A stretch of DNA of 64,000 bases from JAALLB01 sp017643495 (GCA_965216105.1 OZ244147.1:3348001-3412000), one strand, 5' to 3'; counted from the stretch's first letter, positions 43,415-53,159 are shown. A program made the numbers and translations. The notes: generated by a model from the letters alone, not told the origin.

Positions 43415-43849
43415 TCACTTCGAAATAGGTGATTTATTGTCATTGGCTGCGCGCATGCCCCATGTGAGCGCCTCTTCAGGGAACGTGGCGCGGAGTATTG
43501 TTGCAAGAATTCTAATGCGCTCTCTGGTCTCTGACCGAAGGCGGGTTGTACCTGATGCCAATGGTTCCGCGTTGATCCAGTCACGAAACCACTCGCGCGC
43601 ATACGGCACTTCAAACTCTTCCATCGCCAGGAAAGATTCGACGCCATCACGGTCCACGATCCTGCCCGCGTAGTGGCAATAGAGGTCGGCTAGATAGTCT
43701 CTCCATTCGGTGGGTGAGACATTGAGACTTCGGGCGAACTGCCTGACATCATCTCTGAAGTGAGGATTTTCCAGCTCGCGGTCCGACACGAGCCGAGAGA
43801 ACAGAATTTTGCAGTAGCCCAAGCCGAAACAGGTAACGCAGAGCGGCAT
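43415..43849 (-). CDS. Hypothetical protein of the mobilizable element
   Basis: A 144-residue protein starting MPLCVTCFGLGYCKILFSRL, with three cysteines in the first 13 residues (a CxxC and a single). A helical body follows (DVRQFARSLNVSPTEWRDYL) and an Arg-rich helix (ETRERIRILATILRATFPEE). The N-terminal cysteines could bind metal. I recognise no family. Confidence 0.6.
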   Translation of the reverse strand: MPLCVTCFGLGYCKILFSRLVSDRELENPHFRDDVRQFARSLNVSPTEWRDYLADLYCHYAGRIVDRDGVESFLAMEEFEVPYAREWFRDWINAEPLASGTTRLRSETRERIRILATILRATFPEEALTWGMRAANDNKSPISK

Positions 43850-44149
43850 AGTATCCTCCTACCGAAGTTTGCTGGGCCGCGACCTCTGATCGCGTTTGTG
43901 CGGTCGCTGGCCCTCGCCAACTGACGTAATCACTGTTTTTCGTGGAGGGCGTTTTTCTGTACTACATAGATGCAAGGCTGAAAGAGCCGTAGGCTTCTGA
44001 ATCCTCTCAGAAAAATGGCTTCAAGGGACCAAATTTTCTAAACCAAATGTGAGCAGTTTGCGGCTGAGTGTAAAATCAGAGCAAAAATACTGCTCCGCAA
44101 AAGAAGTTCTGTTTCTGAAATTAAATCAATAAGTCCGACCCGCAAGATG
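43850..44149. other. Gene-free region before the hairpin array
   Basis: About 300 bp carrying the upstream side of the minus-strand gene at 43415. No coding potential is evident on either strand. Confidence 0.4.
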
Positions 44150-44168
44150 TGCGGTGTACTACACCGCA
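44150..44168. promoter_or_regulatory. 19-bp palindrome, operator candidate
   Basis: TGCGGTGTA-C-TACACCGCA is a perfect inverted repeat. Its inner GTGTA/TACAC half-sites recur with wider spacing at 44630-44648 in the promoter of the restriction operon. Confidence 0.5.
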
Positions 44169-44174
44169 ATCTTG

Positions 44175-44586
44175 GCAAGGGAGCCCGCTGCGCGCTCCCG
44201 TTGCATCCCTCCGGCCTTGGCTCTTCCTGGGTATTGAACCAATCCAGAGCCATCAGAACGTTTCGCCGTTCCATCACTCGCAGGAGACTTCGCTCTCCTG
44301 CACCCATCGATCAAAGGGGCTATCGCGCCCCTTGTGAAATCCGCTCGTCAGGGTAATGGCCCCCGACACCTGCCAATCAGGGGAGCGTTCCTGCTCCCAC
44401 CGATACCCCCATGACCATTTCATGGAAACCAACCCTGCGCGGTTTGGATGCCGATCAGGTCTGTCGCGACCCGATACCTACGACCAAGAGCCTTCCCGTG
44501 CTCTTTGGATACATGGGCCAACCTTGCGCAGGTTGGATATGCGCCAGCATTTCGCCGCTGGACTACGATCAAGGAGACGGCCTTGG
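44175..44586 (+). other. Array of about nine short hairpins upstream of the restriction operon
   Basis: A gene-free stretch packed with unrelated but similarly sized stem-loops, mostly with 5-9 nt loops. Stems are at 44175-44184/44194-44204 (with one bulge), 44280-44287/44294-44301, 44314-44320/44327-44333, 44381-44386/44393-44398, 44409-44414/44420-44425, about 44483-44508, 44518-44524/44530-44536, about 44546-44561 and about 44570-44586. Most are perfect. The stems differ in sequence, so structure rather than sequence is conserved. It could be single-stranded DNA promoter/priming sites, a transfer origin region or a structured leader RNA. Confidence 0.6.
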
Positions 44587-44619
44587 ATGCGGGAATGTCG
44601 AGATTTTTCGGAAATACAG

Positions 44620-44649
44620 TTGGCAGAATGTGTATCCAACGGCTACACT
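44620..44649 (+). promoter_or_regulatory. Promoter with embedded dyad for the restriction operon
   Basis: TTGGCA and TACACT are separated by 18 bases. GTGTA-N9-TACAC (44630-44648) overlaps the spacer and the -10 element, a good position for repression. The -10 lies only seven bases before the RHH gene's ATG, so that gene's transcript may be nearly leaderless. Confidence 0.5.
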
Positions 44650-44656
44650 TGCGTCC

Positions 44657-44869
44657 ATGAAGAAGGACGTTGGCATGCGGGTCCGAGTAAATCGCGAGTT
44701 GCGCGATGAATTCCTCTTGGCATGCCAGGCCGACGACAAACCAGCCGCACAAGTGATCCGTGAGTTCATGCGCGCTTATGTCGAAAGCCACCCCGTACCT
44801 TCACAAGACAAGACGAAAAACGAAAGCAGGGACGAGCATGCTGACAGGCGAAATTCGAAACAAGGTTGA
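44657..44869 (+). CDS. Ribbon-helix-helix-type regulator overlapping hsdM
   Basis: A 70-residue protein from the ATG at 44657. MRVRVNRELRDEFLLACQAD gives the beta strand and first helix, and KPAAQVIREFMRAYVESHP the second helix of an Arc/CopG-like fold. The tail is charged. It overlaps hsdM by 32 bases in another frame, and a GTGTA/TACAC dyad covers its promoter. It probably autoregulates and so sets the level of the restriction operon. Confidence 0.65.
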   Translation: MKKDVGMRVRVNRELRDEFLLACQADDKPAAQVIREFMRAYVESHPVPSQDKTKNESRDEHADRRNSKQG

Positions 44870-46376
44870 CCAAATCTGGAATGCGTTCTGGTCTGGCGGT
44901 GTTTCGAACCCGCTCTCGGTGATCGAGCAGATCACCTATTTGCTTTTCATCAAGCGGCTCGATGACCTTCACACGCTGGAAGAAAGTAAAGCGGAAACGC
45001 TCGGCCTCGAAATGGAGCGTCGCATTTTCCCTGAAGGCAACGATGACAAGGGTCGCGCCTACGAGGACATGCGCTGGTCACGCTTCAAGAACTTCGAAGC
45101 CCGCGAAATGATGGAAGTCGTCGATGAGCACGTATTCCCGTTCCTTCGCCAGCTTGGGGAAGAAGGGTCCAGCTACGGCAAGCACATGAGGGACGCCCGT
45201 CTTGGCTTCTCCAGCCCGTCGCTCCTGTCCAAAGTTGTCGAGATGCTCGACCAAATCCCAATGGACGACCGCGACACCAAGGGCGACCTCTACGAATACA
45301 TGCTCGGCAAGATCGCGAGTGCGGGACAGAACGGTCAGTTCCGGACACCGCGCCATATCATTCAATTGATGGTCGAGCTGACCGCTCCGACACCTGACGA
45401 CGTGATCTGCGACCCAGCCTCAGGCACATGCGGCTTCCTGGTCGCGGCGGGGGAGTATCTTCGGACCAACCATTCCGCGCTCTTCCGCAATGAAAAGCAG
45501 CGCGCACATTTCCACAACGACATGTTCCACGGCTTTGACTTCGACCCGACCATGCTCCGCATCGGCGCGATGAACATGGTTTTGCACGGGGTTGAGGATT
45601 CCGATGTCTCCTACCGTGACAGCCTTGCCGAGGAACACAACGCCGATGCTGGCAAGTATTCCCTGATTCTTGCTAATCCCCCGTTCGCCGGATCGCTGGA
45701 CTATGACAGCACCGCCAAAGACCTTCAGCAGATCGTCAAGACGAAGAAGACCGAACTTCTGTTTGTCGCGCTCTTCCTGCGACTGTTGAAGACAGGCGGT
45801 CGCGCTGCCGTGGTCGTTCCCGATGGCGTTCTTTTTGGATCTTCCAAGGCCCACAAGGAAATCCGTCGCATGCTGGTCGAGGATCACAAGCTAGATGCGG
45901 TGATCAAGCTGCCATCAGGTGTCTTCCGACCCTATGCGGGCGTATCAACCGCGATACTTGTCTTCACCAAGACGGGTGTCGGCGGCACCGATCAGGTCTG
46001 GTTCTATGACGTACAAGCCGATGGCATTTCGCTTGATGACAAGCGCACGCCGCTTCTGCCGACCGAGAAGCTGGGGCCTGTTCCGACCGAGGCACTGAGC
46101 GACGCGGAGCACGAAAAGAACAACCTTCCCGACCTTCTTAAAAGGTGGGCTGAGAAAGACGGCACCGAGGGTGATAATCCTCGGAAGGCGCAGAGCTTCT
46201 GCGTCCCGATCGCGGATATCGCCGCTGCCGACTACGACCTCTCGCTCAACCGTTACAAGGAGATCGAGCATGAAGACGTTGAGCATCAGGACCCGAAGGA
46301 AATCATCGCTGAGCTGCGAGCCATCGAAGCCGAGATCAATGACGGGCTGACCCAGCTGGAGGAGATGCTGGGATGA
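44838..46376 (+). CDS. hsdM: Type I restriction-modification system, methyltransferase subunit
   Basis: A 512-residue N6-adenine methyltransferase from the ATG at 44838 (MLTGEIRNKVDQIWNAFWSG). The HsdM N-terminal helical domain (1-140) precedes the SAM-binding motif DPASGTCGF at 192-200 and the catalytic NPPF at 280-283. FRTPRHIIQLMVEL is also typical. It methylates host DNA with HsdS and forms the core of the restriction complex. Its stop overlaps hsdS (ATGA). The frame open upstream of 44838 overlaps the RHH gene and is not used. Confidence 0.96.
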   Translation: MLTGEIRNKVDQIWNAFWSGGVSNPLSVIEQITYLLFIKRLDDLHTLEESKAETLGLEMERRIFPEGNDDKGRAYEDMRWSRFKNFEAREMMEVVDEHVFPFLRQLGEEGSSYGKHMRDARLGFSSPSLLSKVVEMLDQIPMDDRDTKGDLYEYMLGKIASAGQNGQFRTPRHIIQLMVELTAPTPDDVICDPASGTCGFLVAAGEYLRTNHSALFRNEKQRAHFHNDMFHGFDFDPTMLRIGAMNMVLHGVEDSDVSYRDSLAEEHNADAGKYSLILANPPFAGSLDYDSTAKDLQQIVKTKKTELLFVALFLRLLKTGGRAAVVVPDGVLFGSSKAHKEIRRMLVEDHKLDAVIKLPSGVFRPYAGVSTAILVFTKTGVGGTDQVWFYDVQADGISLDDKRTPLLPTEKLGPVPTEALSDAEHEKNNLPDLLKRWAEKDGTEGDNPRKAQSFCVPIADIAAADYDLSLNRYKEIEHEDVEHQDPKEIIAELRAIEAEINDGLTQLEEMLG

Positions 46377-47563
46377 CGTCCGTGGCACTCGAAGAAATCG
46401 CTGATGTCATACGTGGGGTTACATTCTCCAAGGCTGATGCTACCGATATGCCGCGCGAGGGCCTTATGCCCGTTTTGCGAGCGGGCAATATCTCTGACGA
46501 GTTAGATGTCAAAAATAATCTGGTCTTTGTGGATCAGGACAAAATTTCCCCCAAACAAGTTTTGCGTAAGTCGGACATTGTGGTCTGTATGTCATCTGGT
46601 AGTGCCTCAGTGCTCGGAAAGAGCGCTATTCTAAGAAGCGATTGGAATGGCTCTTTTGGTGCTTTCTTAGCCACCGTTCGACCTGATCCCCGTCTTACCG
46701 ATCCAGTATACGTGAGCCATTTCCTTCGTAGCCCCAGCTTTCGCCGTTGGGCTAGCGGTTCCTCTGGGATTGGGATCAAGAATATCCGCGCTTCTGATCT
46801 GAAGAAATTCCCCATTCCCCTCCCACCGCTAGATGAACAGAAGCGCATTGCGGCGATCCTTGATCAGGCGGATACGCTGTGCCGCCTGCGTCAGCGGGCT
46901 ATTGATCGCCTTAATACTTTGGGGCAGGCGATGTTTCATGAAATGTTTAGTAGCGCAAGCGCCAAACAACAGGGTTTTCGTCGCCTGGAGCTCAACGAGG
47001 TTATCCAAAAGGGTGACAAGATAAACTACGGGGTAGTCCAACCTGGTGATGCCGTGGAAGACGGTGTTCCCCTTGTTCGAGTGGGCGACCTTCTGAAGCC
47101 GCTTGTAAACCAATCTGAGCTAAAAAGAATTTCGAAATCAGTTGAAGAGAAATACTCGCGGTCGCGATTGAATGGCGATGAAATCCTTGTGGCTTGCGTT
47201 GGTTCAATAGGCGCAATCGCCTTGGCGGACTCATCGATGTCTGGTTTCAATATTGCGCGGGCGGTTGCTCGACTTCGTGTCGATGAAGCGAAGGCCAATA
47301 GGCTATTCTTGGCAGAGCAACTCAAAACGCAGAGGGTACAGAGATATTTCCAGTCTGAGACACGAGCGGTCGCTCAGCCTACACTCAACATAAAGCAGCT
47401 TAAAGAAACCGAAATTTTTCTTCCACCGATGGAGAAACAGATAGAATTTTCAGAACGATTTGAGGAGCTGCGACAGCACTTGTCGCTACACGCGCGTGGC
47501 ATGGAGAAAACGGAAACCCTTTTTGCCTCCTTACAAAGCCGAGCATATCAAGGAGGATTTTGA
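46373..47563 (+). CDS. hsdS: Type I restriction-modification system, specificity subunit
   Basis: A 396-residue protein with two target-recognition domains (about 1-150 and 200-345). They are separated and ended by conserved helices (IPLPPLDEQKRIAAILDQAD and IFLPPMEKQIEFSERFEELR) that act as a ruler. Each half recognises one part of a bipartite site. It is translationally coupled to hsdM; the target sequence cannot be read from the protein. Confidence 0.94.
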   Translation: MTSVALEEIADVIRGVTFSKADATDMPREGLMPVLRAGNISDELDVKNNLVFVDQDKISPKQVLRKSDIVVCMSSGSASVLGKSAILRSDWNGSFGAFLATVRPDPRLTDPVYVSHFLRSPSFRRWASGSSGIGIKNIRASDLKKFPIPLPPLDEQKRIAAILDQADTLCRLRQRAIDRLNTLGQAMFHEMFSSASAKQQGFRRLELNEVIQKGDKINYGVVQPGDAVEDGVPLVRVGDLLKPLVNQSELKRISKSVEEKYSRSRLNGDEILVACVGSIGAIALADSSMSGFNIARAVARLRVDEAKANRLFLAEQLKTQRVQRYFQSETRAVAQPTLNIKQLKETEIFLPPMEKQIEFSERFEELRQHLSLHARGMEKTETLFASLQSRAYQGGF

Positions 47564-47567
47564 ACGA

Positions 47568-49667
47568 ATGAAAGCAACAGAAGCCAAGTTCCTCGCATTC
47601 CTCAAGAAGTCACCACAGTTCCTGATACCGATCTATCAGCGGACTTATTCCTGGACAGAGAAAGAATGTCGCCAGCTCTGGGATGACATCATCCGCACGG
47701 GAAAGAACGATGCGATTTCGGTGCATTTTGTCGGATCGATTGTCTATATCGAGGAAGGCCTGTCGCAGGTCTCTCACCAAGCCCCACTTCTGGTGATCGA
47801 TGGCCAGCAACGCCTCACCACCGTGACTCTATTGCTCGCCGCGTTGGCCAATGCGCTTGGCGATGAGGAACCGGTTGACGGGTTTTCCGCCCGCAAGCTG
47901 CGCAACTACTATTTGCTCAATCCCGAGGAGACAGGCGAGCGGCACTACAAGCTGCTACTATCACAGACCGACAAGAGGACGCTGAAGGCAATTGTTGGCG
48001 GCAAGGAGCAGCCCGCCGAGCACTCGATCCGCGTCACAGAGAACTTCGCGCTGTTCGAGGAACTGATTGCAGGCTGCAAGGGTGATCTGGAGGCCGTCTG
48101 CAACGGGCTGGCCAAGCTCGTCGTCGTCGACATCGCGCTCAACCGCGACCAGGACAATCCCCAGCTCATCTTCGAGAGCATGAACTCAACGGGTCGCGAG
48201 CTCAGCCAGGCTGATCTGATCCGCAACTTCATCTTGATGGGACTAGAGCCTGTCCTTCAGACGCGGCTCTACGAAGAATTCTGGCGACCGATGGAAATCG
48301 CCTTCGGTCAGGAAGCCTACAACACGCATTTCGACGGCTTCATGCGTCATTACCTGACCGTCCAGACGGGCGACATTCCGAAGCTCGACGAGGTCTATGA
48401 AGCATTCAAAGTCCACGCGCGCGCCATCGGCGCGACGGGCGACGATGTCGAGCCGCTGGTCAAGGAAATCCGCGACTATGCCCGCTACTATTGTGCGATG
48501 GCGCTTGGAGCGGAGACCGATGTCGATCTTGCTCAGGCGTTTCATGACCTGAGAGAGCTGAAGGTCGATGTGGCCTATCCGTTCTTGCTGGAGCTATACC
48601 ACGACTATTCGACTGGCTTGCTCAGCAAGGACGAACTCGCTGACGCGATCCGCTTAGTCGAAGCTTACGTCTTCCGTCGCGCGATTTGTGCGATCCCGAC
48701 CAACTCAATGAACAAGACGTTCGCGACCTTCACTAAGGCGCTTAAGAAGGACCGATATCTGGAGAGCATTCAGGCCCATTTCATCAACCTTCCATCCTAT
48801 CGCCGTTTTCCGAAGGACGACGAGTTTGAACGCGATATCCAGACACGCGATCTCTATAACTTCCGTAGCCGGAGCTACTGGCTGCGTCGCTTTGAGAATT
48901 TCGGGCGCAAAGAACGTGTTTCAGTCGATGAATATACCATCGAGCACATCATGCCGCAGAACGAGGAGCTGTCGCAGGCATGGCAGGCATCGCTTGGCCC
49001 AGAGTGGCAACGCGTGCACGAGACTTGGTTGCACACCCTCGGAAATCTTACACTCACTGGCTATAACTCCGAGTACAGCGACAAGCCCTTCATTGAGAAG
49101 CGAGACATGGAAGGCGGGTTCGCTCAGAGCCCACTTCGGGTGAACGCTGGGCTCGGTCAGCTCAGCGACTGGAACGAGACCAACATCAAGCAGCGAGCCG
49201 CCAAGCTCGCGAAATCCGCTATCGGAGTTTGGCCAGCACCAAGTCTCGCTAAAGAGATTGCCGAGGCCTATCGACCCAAAGTTGCTGTGCGAGAACAATA
49301 TGGCATCGAAGACCATCATCATCTTTTGAGCCCTGTCATGAGCGATTTATTCGCGGCGTTTAGAAAGGAAGTGCTCGCGCTCGATCCATGCATCTCTGAG
49401 GAGTTCTTGAAGCTTTACGTGGCATACAAGGCCGAAACCAACTTTGTTGATGTGGTGCCACAATCAAGGGCACTGCGACTTTCCTTGGATATGCGATTTG
49501 CCGATATCAACGATCCGCGCGGTCGATGCAAAGACGTTTCGGGACTCGGCCGATGGGGCAATGGCGAAGTTGAGGTCAAGCTGGAGAGCCATACTGATCT
49601 TCCGTACGTCATGGGTCTCATTCGTCAATCTCTAGAGCGTCAGCTCGGAAATGAGGGTGCCGCATGA
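47568..49667 (+). CDS. GmrSD-like DUF262/DUF1524 endonuclease within the type I operon
   Basis: A 699-residue protein; the ATG at 47568 (MKATEAKFLAFLKKSPQFLI) lies four bases after hsdS. The DUF262 (GmrS-like) part shows IPIYQRTYSW at 20-29 and the nucleotide-binding DGQQR at 78-82. The DUF1524 (GmrD-like) HNH part shows TIEHIMPQ at 457-464 and LGNLTLTGYN from 491. The last 110 residues resemble the DUF5655 domain that often ends such proteins. GmrSD enzymes restrict DNA with modified cytosines using NTP. It is coupled to hsdR (ATGA), so the operon may pair standard and modification-dependent restriction. Confidence 0.9.
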   Translation: MKATEAKFLAFLKKSPQFLIPIYQRTYSWTEKECRQLWDDIIRTGKNDAISVHFVGSIVYIEEGLSQVSHQAPLLVIDGQQRLTTVTLLLAALANALGDEEPVDGFSARKLRNYYLLNPEETGERHYKLLLSQTDKRTLKAIVGGKEQPAEHSIRVTENFALFEELIAGCKGDLEAVCNGLAKLVVVDIALNRDQDNPQLIFESMNSTGRELSQADLIRNFILMGLEPVLQTRLYEEFWRPMEIAFGQEAYNTHFDGFMRHYLTVQTGDIPKLDEVYEAFKVHARAIGATGDDVEPLVKEIRDYARYYCAMALGAETDVDLAQAFHDLRELKVDVAYPFLLELYHDYSTGLLSKDELADAIRLVEAYVFRRAICAIPTNSMNKTFATFTKALKKDRYLESIQAHFINLPSYRRFPKDDEFERDIQTRDLYNFRSRSYWLRRFENFGRKERVSVDEYTIEHIMPQNEELSQAWQASLGPEWQRVHETWLHTLGNLTLTGYNSEYSDKPFIEKRDMEGGFAQSPLRVNAGLGQLSDWNETNIKQRAAKLAKSAIGVWPAPSLAKEIAEAYRPKVAVREQYGIEDHHHLLSPVMSDLFAAFRKEVLALDPCISEEFLKLYVAYKAETNFVDVVPQSRALRLSLDMRFADINDPRGRCKDVSGLGRWGNGEVEVKLESHTDLPYVMGLIRQSLERQLGNEGAA

Positions 49668-52600
49668 GTCAGTTCGAGTTCCTCAAGGGCGATTTTTCTC
49701 CAGTGTTTTCTCATGCCGAGAAGGCAGAGCAACTGGCGCTTTCGGACCCGCGAGGAGCATGCTTTTACGCACGACTGGCATTGGAAACAGCGATCAAATG
49801 GATGTACGAGGCCGATCCCTCGCTTCGTAGCCCATATGATAACGCGCTATCTGCACTGATACACGAGCCAAGCTTTCGACGCCTCGCGGGCAACGCGCTG
49901 GTCACCAAGGCCAAACTAATTAAAGACCTGGGCAATCGGGCCGTACACGACAGCCATAGAAAGATTAGCGAGCAGTCTTCGATCACAGTCATCCGCGAGC
50001 TGTTCCATTTTTCCTATTGGCTTGTACGCACCTATGCCAAAGGATCGAAGCCCGCTGCCGATATTCAGTTTGATCCGAACGGCCTTCAGAAGACGCTCAC
50101 CATCACGGCCAGCACCGTCCAGCAGATCAAGAAGATGCGCGAGGATTTCGATGCGCGCGAAAAGGCACTGGAGCAAGAGCGGGAAGCACGGCTAGCGACC
50201 GAAGCCGAGCGCGAGAAGCTCAACGAAGAAATAAAGCGCCTTCAGGCAGAGGTCGCGGCGGCCAAGAAGGCCAACCAGGCTGCACCTGATACGCACGACT
50301 ACAACGAAGAGAAGACTCGTGACGCCTTCATCGACTTGCTTTTGCATGAAGCAGGATGGCCCCTCGATCAGGAACGTGATCGCGAATTTCCTGTTGTCGG
50401 CATGCCAAATAACACGGGCGAAGGCTTTGTTGACTACGTTCTATGGGGCAATGACGGAAAGCCGCTCGGGCTTGTTGAAGCCAAGCGTACCAAGAAGGAT
50501 TCTCGCGTAGGTCAGCAGCAGGCGAAGCTCTACGCGGATTGCCTTGAAGAGAAATTCGGACAGCGGCCTGTCATCTACCTGAGTAACGGGTACGAGCATT
50601 GGCTATGGGACGATACGCGATATCCCCCTCGACCCGTTCAAGGTTTCTACAAGAAGGCCGAGCTGGAGCTCCTGCACCAGCGGCGATCCAGCCGCAAGGA
50701 ACTTTCCAAGGTAGAAGTTGATGTGGATATCGCGGGACGCTTTTACCAGACCCGCGCTATCAAGCGCGTTGATGAGGCGCTAGAGAAAGATCACCTTCGA
50801 AAATCTCTGCTCGTTATGGCGACAGGCTCGGGCAAGACGCGCACCGTGATCGCCCTCACAGATCAGCTCATGCGGGCGAATTGGGTGAAGCGTGTGCTCT
50901 TCCTGGCGGACCGGATCGCCCTAGTGAACCAAGCTCACGCTGCCTTTAAGGCGCACTTGCCGTCCGCGCCGAGTGCAAATCTTCTCCAAAAACACGATCC
51001 GAAGAAGAACGACCACAACGGCGCTCGAATTTGCCTTGCGACCTATCCGACAATGATGGGGCTCATCAACGAGGTCGAAGACGGAGCGCGGCGTTTCGGT
51101 CCAGGACATTTCGACCTCGTTGTCATCGATGAGGCACACCGCTCAGTGTACCGCAAATACCGCGCCATCTTTGAGTATTTTGACAGCTATTTGGTCGGTC
51201 TGACGGCCACACCGCGCGATGAAATCGACCGCGACACCTACTCGCTCTTCGAACTTGAGAAAGGCGTACCGACAGATTCCTACGATCTGGATGAAGCGGT
51301 GGCTGACGGCTTCCTTGTTCCGCCGCGTGCCGTGTCTGTGCCTTTGAAATTCCAACGGGAGGGCATCAACTACGATGACCTGTCCGAGGAAGAGAAAGAA
51401 GCTTGGGACGCTCTGGAGTGGACAGAGGATGGCGAAGAACGGCCTGACAGGATTGAAGCGTCCGACCTCAACAAGTGGCTGTTCAACGCAGATACCGTCG
51501 ACAAGGTGCTGGAGCACCTGATGACCAATGGCTTGAAGGTCGAAGAGGGCGACCGTCTCGGCAAATCGATCATCTTTGCTAAGAACAGCAAGCACGCACG
51601 TTTCATCGCGGAGCGCTTCGATAAGAACTACCCGCATCTCAAAGGGCAATTTGCGCAGGTTATCGACTACAGTGTCGATTATGCGCAGTCATTGATTGAT
51701 GACTTCTCTGATCCGAAGAAGGCACCGCATATCGCGATCTCAGTAGACATGCTCGACACGGGCATCGACGTTCCGGAGGTTGTAAACCTCGTCTTCTTTA
51801 AGATTGTGCGTTCAAAGACGAAGTTCTGGCAGATGATAGGGCGCGGGACACGCCTGTGCCCTGATCTCTTCGGACCAGATATGCACAAAGAGAACTTTTT
51901 GGTCTTCGACTTCTGTCAGAACTTCGAATTCTTCAATCAAAACCCGAACACCAGCGATGGCGCTATCGCGCCTTCAATTGGCGAAAAACTGTTTGTCGCG
52001 CGCGTTGATCTCATGGATGCGATTGCGAACAGCGAGGAAGGCGCGGATGGTGAGTTGGCTGTTCTCAAGGATACTTTAGAGCAACGCCTCTATGAGGAAG
52101 TGGTCGGTATGAATGTCGATAACTTCATCGTAAGACCAAAGCGGCGCTACGTTGAAAAGTTCCAAAACCGCCATGCCTGGAAAGAGCTGAACATTGAAGA
52201 TCGGCTCGAACTCACAGAGCACATCGCAGGTCTGCCAAGCTCGCTAAAAGACGATGAACTCGAAGCCAAGCAATTTGACTACTTGGTGCTTCTTGCTCAG
52301 CTCGCTCTGCTACGCGGCGACGCGACTTTCGCCAAGTACCAAGAGCGTATCCAAGGGATCGCCTCTTTACTCGAAGAGCTCAGCAACGTGCCGATGGTCG
52401 CGTCTCAGATGAATCTCATCCTCGATCTTCAGACGGACGATTACTGGCAAGATATCAACCTGCCGATGCTCGAAGAAGTGCGGCGGAAGTTGCGCGGCCT
52501 CGTCAAGCTCATCGAGCCAGCGTCGCGCAAGATCGTCTATACAGACTTTCAGGACGAGATCGGTGAAGGCAGCGATGTCATATTGCCTGATATCGGGAAT

Positions 52601-53074
52601 GGCACCGACAAGGCCCGCTTCATGATGAAAGTCAGGCATTTCCTCCAAGAACATGGTGACCACATCACGTTGCAGAAGCTTAGACGCAACGAGCAGCTTA
52701 CAAAGCAGGATATCCAAGAGCTTGAACGCATCTTCCTCGAAGAAGGCGTTGCCGATGACGCCGAAATCGAAAGCATACGCAGTGAAGGAGGGCTCGGCAT
52801 ATTCATCCGCTCATTGATCGGATTGGATCGAGAGGCTGCCAAGCAAGCCTTCTCAAGTTTCATTGACGGTAAGGTGCTGACAGCGAACCAGATTGAGTTC
52901 ATCGACCTTGTCATTGATCACTTAACCGAACGCGGGGTACTAGATCCGCGTCGTCTGTATGAGAGCCCGTTCACGGATCTCGATGACCAAGGCGTGAGCG
53001 GCATCTTCGAGCTTGGTGATGTCAAGGAACTCGTGAAGGTAATTAATGAAGTGAAATCAAGGGCGGCGGCATGA
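49664..53074 (+). CDS. hsdR: Type I restriction-modification system, restriction (motor/nuclease) subunit
   Basis: A 1136-residue protein of the EcoEI-like group. An N-terminal DUF4145-like domain (about 15-125) is followed by a coiled coil (150-205). The nuclease core has GFVDYVLW with Asp257 and LVEAKRT with Glu272-x-Lys274. The helicase has Walker A ATGSGKT at 386-392, IDEAH at 488-492 and a second RecA lobe (DMLDTGIDVPEVV, MIGRGTRL). It translocates and cuts unmethylated DNA with HsdM and HsdS. All motifs are intact, so it should be active. Confidence 0.96.
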   Translation: MSQFEFLKGDFSPVFSHAEKAEQLALSDPRGACFYARLALETAIKWMYEADPSLRSPYDNALSALIHEPSFRRLAGNALVTKAKLIKDLGNRAVHDSHRKISEQSSITVIRELFHFSYWLVRTYAKGSKPAADIQFDPNGLQKTLTITASTVQQIKKMREDFDAREKALEQEREARLATEAEREKLNEEIKRLQAEVAAAKKANQAAPDTHDYNEEKTRDAFIDLLLHEAGWPLDQERDREFPVVGMPNNTGEGFVDYVLWGNDGKPLGLVEAKRTKKDSRVGQQQAKLYADCLEEKFGQRPVIYLSNGYEHWLWDDTRYPPRPVQGFYKKAELELLHQRRSSRKELSKVEVDVDIAGRFYQTRAIKRVDEALEKDHLRKSLLVMATGSGKTRTVIALTDQLMRANWVKRVLFLADRIALVNQAHAAFKAHLPSAPSANLLQKHDPKKNDHNGARICLATYPTMMGLINEVEDGARRFGPGHFDLVVIDEAHRSVYRKYRAIFEYFDSYLVGLTATPRDEIDRDTYSLFELEKGVPTDSYDLDEAVADGFLVPPRAVSVPLKFQREGINYDDLSEEEKEAWDALEWTEDGEERPDRIEASDLNKWLFNADTVDKVLEHLMTNGLKVEEGDRLGKSIIFAKNSKHARFIAERFDKNYPHLKGQFAQVIDYSVDYAQSLIDDFSDPKKAPHIAISVDMLDTGIDVPEVVNLVFFKIVRSKTKFWQMIGRGTRLCPDLFGPDMHKENFLVFDFCQNFEFFNQNPNTSDGAIAPSIGEKLFVARVDLMDAIANSEEGADGELAVLKDTLEQRLYEEVVGMNVDNFIVRPKRRYVEKFQNRHAWKELNIEDRLELTEHIAGLPSSLKDDELEAKQFDYLVLLAQLALLRGDATFAKYQERIQGIASLLEELSNVPMVASQMNLILDLQTDDYWQDINLPMLEEVRRKLRGLVKLIEPASRKIVYTDFQDEIGEGSDVILPDIGNGTDKARFMMKVRHFLQEHGDHITLQKLRRNEQLTKQDIQELERIFLEEGVADDAEIESIRSEGGLGIFIRSLIGLDREAAKQAFSSFIDGKVLTANQIEFIDLVIDHLTERGVLDPRRLYESPFTDLDDQGVSGIFELGDVKELVKVINEVKSRAAA

Positions 53075-53159
53075 TCTATGAGACAGGAACCAGGGGGCCA
53101 TACCATACAAGAAAACATTCGCATTTATTGGATTTTTCGAAATTGAAAGGTCATAGAAG

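Noticed and set aside
44175..44586. Integron attC-like or CRISPR array reading of the hairpin region
   Set aside because: The stems share no consensus, there is no integron integrase or cas gene, and spacing is irregular.
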